Source: CAZYJR01 sp964647905 (GTDB taxonomy: Bacteria > Desulfobacterota > DSM-4660 > Desulfatiglandales > HGW-15). Taken from it: 47,248 bases of DNA. Below are positions 40,895 to 47,248 of the stretch, one piece after another. The position numbers and the translations under genes were made by a program. The notes beneath the pieces are model-generated. The model saw only the letters and a program-made list of their open reading frames with translations. It did not search any database and was not told the DNA's origin. The DNA lies in contig CAZYJR010000030.1 of assembly GCA_964647905.1 (NCBI GenBank), forward strand, positions 1 to 47,248, in the 5' to 3' direction. How positions within the stretch are numbered: the stretch's first letter is position 1; each line of letters starts with the position of its first letter.

Positions 40895-41887
40895 GTGGAA
40901 GAAGAGAGGGAGCGCCAGGAGCAGTGCCGTATCGATACGGAGGACCGGGAAAGGTGGCGGGAGGAGCTCCCCGGCATAGTTGAGTCCCTGGTGGCCTCCT
41001 GCGGCCGGGAGGACTGCTTCGACCACGTGGGGCCCGAGCCCATAAGCTCCAGGGACTCCATTATCCGGATACTCACAATGGCAAGGCGCATCCTTTTCCC
41101 GGGGTACTTTACGGAAGGGCGCGTGGACCGCGTGAACTTGGGTTACCACCTGGGCCAGGAGGCGACGGCCTTTTTCGAGGCCCTCTCCGAGCAGGTGACA
41201 CTGGCGGTAAGGCACGACTGCGTGAGGTACGACCGCCCGTGCTCCCGCTGCGAGGCCAGGGGCAAGGAAGCGGCGGTGGAGTTCATGAAGTCGCTCCCGG
41301 AGCTCCGGATCAAGCTTGCCAAGGACGTTCGGGCTGCCTTTGATGGAGACCCGGCTGCCGGGAGCTACGACGAAATCATATTCAGCTACCCGGGGGTCTA
41401 TGCCATCACGGTATACCGGGTGGCCCATGTCCTCTTTCATCTAGGAATCCCCCTGATCCCCCGCATCATGACCGAGCACGCGCACAGCAAGACCGGCATA
41501 GACATCCACCCGGCCGCGCACATAGGGGAGAGCTTGTTCATGGACCACGGCACCGGGGTGGTGATCGGAGAAACCTCGGTGATCGGAGATCGGGTGCGCA
41601 TATACCAGGGCGTGACCCTGGGGGCTATGTCGGTCCCCAGGGACGCGGTGGGGGAGCTGAGGGGCGGCAAGCGGCATCCGACCATAGAAGACGATGTGAT
41701 CATCTATTCGGGGGCCACCATCCTGGGCGGAGACACGGTGATAGGAGCCCGTTCGGTGATAGGGGGGAACGTGTGGATCACCGAGAGCGTACCCCCGGAT
41801 ACCAGGGTGTTCATGAAGCGGCCGGAGCTTGTCTTCAAGGGCGGCCATGCAGAGAAGGCCGAAAGACGGCGGGAGGCGGGTCTATGA
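40895..41887 (+). CDS. cysE: Serine O-acetyltransferase
   Basis: A 330-residue enzyme making O-acetylserine from serine and acetyl-CoA. N-terminal helical domain about 1-190; hexapeptide-repeat beta helix about 195-310 with HSKTGIDIHPAAHIGESLFM, DHGTGVVIGETSVIGDRVRI (catalytic His in DHGTG) and YQGVTLGAMS. It is of the long type with a Cys-rich insert in the helical domain (YDRPCSRCEARG). The start is GTG. It feeds O-acetylserine to the cysK product, whose start overlaps its stop. Confidence 0.93.
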   Translation: MEEERERQEQCRIDTEDRERWREELPGIVESLVASCGREDCFDHVGPEPISSRDSIIRILTMARRILFPGYFTEGRVDRVNLGYHLGQEATAFFEALSEQVTLAVRHDCVRYDRPCSRCEARGKEAAVEFMKSLPELRIKLAKDVRAAFDGDPAAGSYDEIIFSYPGVYAITVYRVAHVLFHLGIPLIPRIMTEHAHSKTGIDIHPAAHIGESLFMDHGTGVVIGETSVIGDRVRIYQGVTLGAMSVPRDAVGELRGGKRHPTIEDDVIIYSGATILGGDTVIGARSVIGGNVWITESVPPDTRVFMKRPELVFKGGHAEKAERRREAGL

Positions 41888-42807
41888 GTGGGCCATATCC
41901 GGATATTACCCGTACGGTGGGTGACACCCCACTGGTCCGGCTCAACCGGATCGCCGGCGATGCGGGTGCGGAGATCATGGCGAAGCTGGAGCTCAACAAT
42001 CCCTTGGGGAGCGTCAAGGACAGGATCGGTGTTGCCATGGTGCAGGCAGCCGAGGCCCAGGGGCTGTTGGGCCCTGGAACGGCCGTGGTGGAGCCTACCA
42101 GCGGCAATACAGGGATCGCCCTGGCCTTTGTGTGCGCCTCCCGGGGCTACCGGCTGGTGCTGACCATGCCCGAGACTATGAGCATGGAGCGCCGCAAGCT
42201 TCTGGCCCACCTGGGCGCGGAGCTCGTCCTCACCCCGGGGGAAAAGGGTATGGCCGGGGCTGTTCAGAGGGCCCGGGAGCTGGTATCCGAGATCCCGGGG
42301 GCCTTTATGCCGGACCAGTTCTCCAACCCGGCCAACCCCGAGATCCACCGGAGGGCCACGGCCGAGGAGATCTGGAGGGAGACCGGTGGTGAGGTGGATA
42401 TCTTCGTGGCCGGAGTGGGGACCGGCGGGACCATCACCGGGGTGGCCGAGGTGCTGAAAGAAAGGCGCCCCGGGTTCCGGGCGGTGGCCGTTGAGCCGGC
42501 CGCATCACCCATCCTCTCCGGGGGCAAGCCCGGGCCCCACAAGATACAGGGGATCGGGGCCGGTTTCGTACCCGCCGTACTCAAGACGGAGCTGATAGAC
42601 GAGGTGGTGGCTGTGGAGGACGAAGAGGCCTTCGAGACCGCCAGGGCCGTGGCGCGCGAAGAAGGGATCCTCTGCGGCATTTCCTCCGGGGCGGCTGTGG
42701 CCGCATGCCTGATGGTGGCCGAAAGACCGGAGAACCGGGGAAAGAGGATAGTAACCGTGCTCGCAAGCACCGGAGAGCGCTACATCAGCACCCCGCTCTT
42801 TCACTAG
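41884..42807 (+). CDS. cysK: Cysteine synthase (O-acetylserine sulfhydrylase)
   Basis: A 307-residue PLP enzyme. Signatures: TVGDTPLVRLNRI, LELNNPLGSVKDRIGVAMV (PLP Lys at about residue 44), VEPTSGNTGIALAFV (substrate loop), VAGVGTGGTITGVAEVLKER (phosphate loop), and KIQGIGAGFVPAVL. ATG 41884 overlaps the cysE TGA. It ends the operon that supplies cysteine for NifS. A longer frame upstream is not used. Confidence 0.95.
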   Translation: MSGPYPDITRTVGDTPLVRLNRIAGDAGAEIMAKLELNNPLGSVKDRIGVAMVQAAEAQGLLGPGTAVVEPTSGNTGIALAFVCASRGYRLVLTMPETMSMERRKLLAHLGAELVLTPGEKGMAGAVQRARELVSEIPGAFMPDQFSNPANPEIHRRATAEEIWRETGGEVDIFVAGVGTGGTITGVAEVLKERRPGFRAVAVEPAASPILSGGKPGPHKIQGIGAGFVPAVLKTELIDEVVAVEDEEAFETARAVAREEGILCGISSGAAVAACLMVAERPENRGKRIVTVLASTGERYISTPLFH

Positions 42808-42829
42808 TGAAAAGATTACCCGGCCTCGA

Positions 42830-43249
42830 CTAGCCCGAGACGCGCACCCCCAATCTCGCAGCAAAATCGATTAGATCCTTGTAGCCGTGTTCGGAAATGA
42901 ACCTGAGGACGCTCATGTCCAATTCCTGGTACTCGTGAATGGCGATGTTTCTGAAGCCTGTCATAGCCGTCAGCGAATGCCTCAGCTCTCCGGAAATAAG
43001 CTCCGCCTTTTCCAGTAGACGAAAGGCGTCTCCACTGCTCTGGGGCATCCCGAGACGTCGCTGGGCGACGATGTGCATGGCCATGTCGATCGCGGCCTGA
43101 CAGGCCCTTTCGATGTTCAATGTCAGCGCGTCGACGTGGGTGAAACTCTTCAGCTCCGGATCAGCGGTGTATTCTTCGTGAATCCGGCGGATACAGCGTT
43201 CTATCACGGCGCCCTTGTTCAGAGTGATGTCGTCAGGCCGTGTAGGCAT
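42830..43249 (-). CDS. hepT: HepT-family toxin (HEPN RNase/AMPylation target)
   Basis: A 139-residue helical protein with the HEPN catalytic motif R-x4-6-H-x-Y in TGFRNIAIHEYQELD near residue 107-118. HepT toxins cut RNA or tRNA and are silenced by MntA, which polyadenylylates the Tyr of this motif. ATG 43249 is preceded by AAGGAAG. It overlaps the mntA gene by 17 bases, as usual for the pair. Confidence 0.87.
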   Translation of the reverse strand: MPTRPDDITLNKGAVIERCIRRIHEEYTADPELKSFTHVDALTLNIERACQAAIDMAMHIVAQRRLGMPQSSGDAFRLLEKAELISGELRHSLTAMTGFRNIAIHEYQELDMSVLRFISEHGYKDLIDFAARLGVRVSG

Positions 43250-43628
43250 CTTCAACTTCCTTTCTCGCTGAACGCAAGTCCGAGTAAAGGCTTAATGCCG
43301 TAGCCACAAAAAGGTCATGATAGGCCTTATTTTCGCAAAAAAGAAGCCGCCCTTTGAGCACAACCTCTTTTATGTATACTAGATTATTCATATTTAGAAT
43401 ACCGATGTCCACCCGGCGGGGGCAATATTCTTCAAGAAGAGACTTCAACAACAAGCGATCCATTTGGGTGAGAGAACATCCGGGGGCCGGCAGAAGCGCA
43501 ATGTCGATGTCACTGTCGGGGCGTACGTGGTCCGTCAAAGAGGATCCCAGGAGATAGGCCGCTACGATCCGCTCATCTTTCTCCAGGGCGCCGGAGATCT
43601 GCTTGATCTCTCTTTCAAAATAGGCCAT
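43233..43628 (-). CDS. mntA: MntA-family nucleotidyltransferase antitoxin
   Basis: A 131-residue minimal nucleotidyltransferase with AAYLLGSSLTDHVRPDSDID (GSS-x9-D-x-D) near residues 25-45, plus a third acidic residue in VDIGILNMN. It should adenylylate the HepT Tyr. The start at 43628 is chosen for the GGAGGG seven bases ahead; a 7-residue longer frame exists. Confidence 0.87.
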   Translation of the reverse strand: MAYFEREIKQISGALEKDERIVAAYLLGSSLTDHVRPDSDIDIALLPAPGCSLTQMDRLLLKSLLEEYCPRRVDIGILNMNNLVYIKEVVLKGRLLFCENKAYHDLFVATALSLYSDLRSARKEVEDAYTA

Positions 43629-43744
43629 TCCGCTTCCCTCCGCAGTCATTAAGCGATGCTCGGGCGTTCCGGCGAAAAGACCGCTGCAATCAAGTCTACC
43701 TCGGGTTTCAAGTCATTTCAAACGGCTTTCATGAAAAGGCGTTC

Positions 43745-44386
43745 TCATCTGCGGCCCGCCACTTCCTCCAGGAAGCGCCCGAAGAACTCCTCCATGAATG
43801 CGTGCCGCTCCAGGGCCAGCCTCCGGCCCTCCCTTGTGAGCATTCCGTCCTTGATTCTCTGGAGCTTGAGCCGGTATTCCCTGTAGGCCGTGTCCAGGCG
43901 GGTGTAGGGTTCCGAGTCCTCCGGGTCGGCCGCCGGGTCATGGAGGGCGGCGCCCACCTCGCCGGCGAAAAGGAAAGCCCGGCCCACGCCGACCGCGCCG
44001 ATCGAGTCCAGCTTGTCGGCGTCAAAGAGCACCTTGGCCTCCAGGGTCTCCGGAGCCGAGTCCCCGCGGAAGCGGTGGGTCCGGATGCAGTGGATCACGT
44101 TTTCCAGGATACGCCGGTCCGTTATGCGCGGTGCCAGGAACTTCCGGGCCATTTCGGCCCCGTGTGCCGCGTGGCACAAGGACCCCAACGCGCGGTCCTG
44201 TTCTGAGCGGCCGATGTCGTGGAGGTAGGCGGCGAGCTCCAGGACGCTGAGGTCCGCCCCCTCGACCCGCCCGATCCTGAGACACAGGGCATGGACGCGC
44301 CTGGTGTGCTCCCAGTCGTGGCTGCCTCTCGCCCCGTCGAAGCGTGAACAAGAATAATCCCTTACCTCACGGATGATCGCTTCCAT
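43745..44386 (-). CDS. HD-domain phosphohydrolase
   Basis: A 213-residue protein with the HD metal motif set: SHDWEHTRRVHALCLRI, ELAAYLHDIGRSEQD, and FDADKLDSIGAVGVGRAF, resembling YedJ/YpgQ-type HD hydrolases. Its substrate is unknown, possibly a nucleotide. ATG 44386 follows GGGGGAC. It is transcribed away from the acyl-CoA dehydrogenase gene. Confidence 0.85.
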   Translation of the reverse strand: MEAIIREVRDYSCSRFDGARGSHDWEHTRRVHALCLRIGRVEGADLSVLELAAYLHDIGRSEQDRALGSLCHAAHGAEMARKFLAPRITDRRILENVIHCIRTHRFRGDSAPETLEAKVLFDADKLDSIGAVGVGRAFLFAGEVGAALHDPAADPEDSEPYTRLDTAYREYRLKLQRIKDGMLTREGRRLALERHAFMEEFFGRFLEEVAGRR

Positions 44387-44600
44387 GTCCCCCGCATTAG
44401 TCCGGCCCGCCCGGTCTTCTTTCGCAAGGCCGGGATGATTCTCCCGGAAGGACAATAGTACCGGGCCGGTCCGAGATGTAAAGAAGAGCTTTCACCATGG
44501 GCCGTTTTGAATTACCCTTGGGTCGTTGCTTTACATGTATCAACACGGACCTCGAGGGGTTGAGGCCGGACCTGGAATTCCAAAGGAAGGGGGAGGGAGG

Positions 44601-45863
44601 ATGTTCGATTTTCTCTTGAGCCGGGAGCAGGCGGCGCTCCGTGAAGAGGTGAGGGATCTGGTGCGGTGGGTCCCCAGGGAGATGATCCTGGACATGGACG
44701 AGGACCGGATCCGGTTTCCAAAGGAGTTCCTCAGGGAGGCGGGGCGGCGGAATTTGATGGGGTGCCGCTACCCCGAGGAGTGGGGCGGAAGGGGCATGGA
44801 CTGGGTCACCACCTGCATGGTGATGGCGGAGGTGGGCACCCTGGGGTACATATTCGCCTGCGTATTCGGAGTGGGGGCAGAGCTGGTCTGCGACGCGATC
44901 GTAAAGCACGGGACGGACAGCCAGAGGGAGAAGTACGTCAGACCCCTCCTCAAGGGGGAGATATTCGCGGCCGAGTGCCTGACCGAGCCCCGAGGGGGCT
45001 CGGACTTCTTCGGTACCACCACCAAGGCCGAGGACCGGGGCGACCACTTTCTGCTGACCGGGCAGAAGAGGTTCATAGTGGGGGCCGAGGGCGCCGACTA
45101 CTTCCTGGTCTACGCCCGCACCGACCCGGAGGCCCCGCCGCACCAGGCGCTTACCTGCTTCATCGTGGACCGGGGCCCGGGGGTGGGAACCGAATACCTC
45201 TACGGCCTGATGGGCTGCCGGGGAGGAGGCGCGGGGCGCGTGGTGTTCCGCGAGGTGCCCGTACCAAGAGAGAACGTGGTGGGCGAGGTGAACGGCGCAT
45301 ACCGGGTCTTCAATACCATGATGATACCCGAGAGGCTGGGTACCGCTGCCATGACCATAGGGGCCGCACGCCCCGCCCTGGATGTTGCCACCGGCTACAC
45401 CACCCGGAGGAAGGCGTTCGGGAGGCCCATCCAGGACTTCCAGGGGGTGAGCTTCCAGGTGGCCGAGGCCGCCACCTTGCTGGACGCCTCTAGGGCCATG
45501 GTCTATGCCACGGCCAGGGCCGTGGACGCCGGCGTGGAGAGCCGCAGGATCCGCAGGCTGGTCTCGGAGACCAAGAAGTTCGTTGCCGAGTCGTGCCAGA
45601 AGGCGGCACACCATGCCATGCAGGTAATGGGCGGGATCGGGTACACCAACGTCTTCCCGGTGGAGCGAATCGTGAGGGACCTGAGACTGGCCTCCATATG
45701 GACCGGCACCAACGAGATCATGGCAGCGATCACAGCCGGCGAGTGGTACAGGGAGCACGGCAAGGGCGCTGGGGACTCGCCCAGGGACTTCGAGGGGGAT
45801 GCTCGGGAGTCCGAAGCTCTTGAAGAAAAGGCCTACGGCTCGGGCGACGGCCCCGGCCTGTGA
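44601..45863 (+). CDS. Acyl-CoA dehydrogenase
   Basis: A 420-residue FAD enzyme: AAECLTEPRGGSDFFGTTTK (substrate/FAD loop), RKAFGRPIQDFQGVSFQVAE, VMGGIGYTNVFPVERIVRDL. The usual catalytic Glu of the Y-E-G-T motif is Thr here (WTGTNEIM). A Glu at residue 244 (IPERLGTAAM) matches the position used by isovaleryl- and long-chain-type enzymes, so the enzyme is likely active with that base. ATG 44601 follows GGGAGGGAGG. It overlaps the CinA-like gene by four bases. The acyl substrate is unknown. Confidence 0.9.
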   Translation: MFDFLLSREQAALREEVRDLVRWVPREMILDMDEDRIRFPKEFLREAGRRNLMGCRYPEEWGGRGMDWVTTCMVMAEVGTLGYIFACVFGVGAELVCDAIVKHGTDSQREKYVRPLLKGEIFAAECLTEPRGGSDFFGTTTKAEDRGDHFLLTGQKRFIVGAEGADYFLVYARTDPEAPPHQALTCFIVDRGPGVGTEYLYGLMGCRGGGAGRVVFREVPVPRENVVGEVNGAYRVFNTMMIPERLGTAAMTIGAARPALDVATGYTTRRKAFGRPIQDFQGVSFQVAEAATLLDASRAMVYATARAVDAGVESRRIRRLVSETKKFVAESCQKAAHHAMQVMGGIGYTNVFPVERIVRDLRLASIWTGTNEIMAAITAGEWYREHGKGAGDSPRDFEGDARESEALEEKAYGSGDGPGL

Positions 45864-47134
45864 GCCCCAAGGATGTCACTATGTCAATCGCTGATAAGCG
45901 TGCGGGATCCAAGGATTCGGGGGTGCCGTGCTGCGAGATCATCACGGTGGGAAGCGAGCTGCTGCTGGGGGCGGTTAATGACACCAACTCGGGGTACCTG
46001 GCGAGGAAGCTGGGGGAGATAGGGGTCAGGGTGAGGTTCAGGACCGCTGTGGGCGACCGGAGGGCGGATATGGCCGAGGCCCTGGAGCTGGCTCTGGGGC
46101 GTTGCGACGCGGTCCTGTTCACCGGAGGCCTGGGACCCACGGAGGATGATCTCACCAGGGAGGTGGCCGCAGGGGCGGCCGGCGTGGGTCTGGTCTTTGA
46201 TCAAGAGCTCATGGCCGAGATCGAGGAGCTGTTCCGCCGGATCGGCTACCACATGACCGAGAACAACCGGAAGCAGGCCTACATTCCCGAGGGAGCACTG
46301 CCGCTTTCCAATCCCGTGGGGACCGCGCCCGGGTTCATCCTGGAGGTCGAGGGCAAACCGCTGGTGTGTTTGCCCGGGGTCCCGGGGGAGCTCGCTCATC
46401 TGATGGAGAATCGGGTCCTCGGCTGGCTCAAGGAGCGCTTCGAGCTGGGGGAGGGGAGGATCGCCAGGCGGGTGCTCCACGTGGTGGGGATGGGCGAGAG
46501 CAAGGTCGACAGGGCCTTGGGGGACCTGATGGGAGAGGACCGGAACCCTGAGGTGGGCCTCCTGGCCTCCGAGGGGGAGATTCGGGTGGAGATGACCGCC
46601 TATGGGGAGAAGGCCGTTCAAGGCCACCCAGACATGGAGGCTTTGGAGGCGGAGATCAGGAGGAGGCTGGGCAGCAAGGTCTTCGGTGGCGGGGGAGAGA
46701 CCCTGGAGGGAGTGGTGGAGCGATTGTTGGTGGAAAGGGAGGCCGGTTTGGTCGTCCTGGAGACTTTCACTGCGGGCCTCGCCGCCGGCAGACTTCATGC
46801 CCTGCCCTCCAAGGCGCTCCTAGAGAGCCGTGTGATCCCAGGGGAGGAGGCCCTGGCATGCTGGCACCGGGGGCCCCTGCCGGAGGAGGGGAGAGAGGCG
46901 GCAGCCTCCCTGGCCGCCAGAGCCATGGCCGAGACCGGCGCTGATACGGCCCTGGTGATCCTCGGGCGGCCGGGTGGAGCCGAGATCGAGGCCACCGCAC
47001 TGGCGGTGGTCCCGGGCGCGGGCGGCAAGGCCTTCTCCTGGCGCAGCGCAACGGATTTTCCGGGTCTCGAGAGGAGGGGGGCGGTGATCGGTCTTAACAC
47101 CCTGCGATTGGCGCTTCTGGAGGCCGGGCGGTGA
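45860..47134 (+). CDS. CinA-like protein (MoaB/Mog fold plus degenerate C-terminal domain)
   Basis: A 424-residue protein. N-terminal half: EIITVGSELLLGAVNDTNSG, VLFTGGLGPTEDDLTREVAA, PVGTAPGFILEVEGKPLVCL and PGVPGELAHLM, as in CinA/COG1058. The C-terminal domain aligns to the PncC amidase but the usual E-S-C-T-G-G motif is E-T-F-T-A-G (VVLETFTAGLAAGRLHA), so amidase activity is doubtful. The start is GTG overlapping the dehydrogenase stop (GTGA); ATG 45881 is an alternative. Confidence 0.85.
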   Translation: MSPKDVTMSIADKRAGSKDSGVPCCEIITVGSELLLGAVNDTNSGYLARKLGEIGVRVRFRTAVGDRRADMAEALELALGRCDAVLFTGGLGPTEDDLTREVAAGAAGVGLVFDQELMAEIEELFRRIGYHMTENNRKQAYIPEGALPLSNPVGTAPGFILEVEGKPLVCLPGVPGELAHLMENRVLGWLKERFELGEGRIARRVLHVVGMGESKVDRALGDLMGEDRNPEVGLLASEGEIRVEMTAYGEKAVQGHPDMEALEAEIRRRLGSKVFGGGGETLEGVVERLLVEREAGLVVLETFTAGLAAGRLHALPSKALLESRVIPGEEALACWHRGPLPEEGREAAASLAARAMAETGADTALVILGRPGGAEIEATALAVVPGAGGKAFSWRSATDFPGLERRGAVIGLNTLRLALLEAGR

Positions 47135-47168
47135 TTTCGCGACCCGTTCGGGGGGTGTGCGGAAAAGG

Positions 47169-47198
47169 TTGACGGGGGTCGCACGGTTTGGCTATATT
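47169..47198 (+). promoter_or_regulatory. Strong promoter reading out of the window
   Basis: TTGACG (47169-47174), 18-base spacer, TATATT (47193-47198). It lies 35 bases after the CinA-like gene and drives whatever follows; the remaining 50 bases contain no visible gene start. Confidence 0.6.
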
Positions 47199-47248
47199 CC
47201 TCTCCAGCCTTGCGCGGCGGGGCGTTTCCAACCGGTAAGGGTTAATTG

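Noticed and set aside
44476..44536. Inverted repeat ATGTAAAG/CTTTACAT ahead of the acyl-CoA dehydrogenase
   Set aside because: Arms are 45 bases apart and only 8 bases long; may be chance. Kept only as a weak operator idea.
1..47248. CRISPR arrays, rRNA operons or complete tRNA genes
   Set aside because: No regularly spaced repeats, no rRNA signatures and only one tRNA fragment were seen.

Overview
The window reads as a chromosomal piece of an anaerobic, GC-rich bacterium, most likely a Desulfobacterota-type (deltaproteobacterial) aromatic degrader. The evidence is phenylphosphate-synthase-like subunits, UbiD/UbiX, a molybdenum hydroxylase, a full-length three-domain NifU next to NifS, TRAP transport and a stand-alone molybdopterin oxidoreductase. 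No ribosomal or other taxonomic marker is present, so this placement is an inference.

Layout. (1) 1-4300: a lower-GC accessory strip of toxin-antitoxin modules and broken genes. It holds a RelE/HigB-XRE pair, a BrnA-like antitoxin with a truncated brnT, a transposase remnant, a DUF4160/DUF2442 pair, a DUF2283 gene with a nonsense-mutated partner, an attC-like fold, a tRNA-Arg 3' end fused to a headless toxin, a PIN-domain tail and a response-regulator stub. (2) 4314-9446, minus strand: XRE-cupin regulator, phenylacetate-CoA-ligase-like enzyme and a DctPQM TRAP transporter, a plausible uptake-and-activation unit for an organic acid. (3) 9768-22298, minus strand: a long operon in transcription order ppsA, ppsB, ubiD, (hairpin), acyl-CoA ligase, UPF0261/Tm-1-like, ppsC, ubiX, then FAD, 2Fe-2S and Mo subunits of a xanthine-dehydrogenase-family enzyme. 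A divergent LysR gene (22649-23608) faces it. Read as a pathway: phenolic substrate is phosphorylated, carboxylated by a prenyl-FMN decarboxylase acting in reverse, activated to the CoA thioester, and altered on the ring by the Mo enzyme. (4) 23629-29107: a mini AbrB protein, a cysteinyl-tRNA-synthetase-like enzyme lacking two zinc ligands, an Fe-S protein plus a second UPF0261 protein, ArfB, and an AbiEii-like pair. (5) 29322-34832: a second LysR gene, an orphan second PpsA and a frameshifted molybdopterin oxidoreductase. (6) 35055-38186: lipoprotein, DHH-CBS protein, and a kinase-receiver protein with sensor and DHp regions deleted. (7) 38368-42807: XRE/Cys-rich regulator, nifU, nifS, cysE, cysK, an Fe-S assembly and cysteine supply operon. 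(8) 42830-47134: HepT/MntA, HD phosphohydrolase, acyl-CoA dehydrogenase and a CinA-like protein; a good promoter at the end points out of the window.

The strongest leads are the two PpsA loci (one complete with PpsB and PpsC, one orphan beside a Mo oxidoreductase), the recurring UPF0261 proteins, and the CysRS paralogue that seems unable to bind the catalytic zinc.
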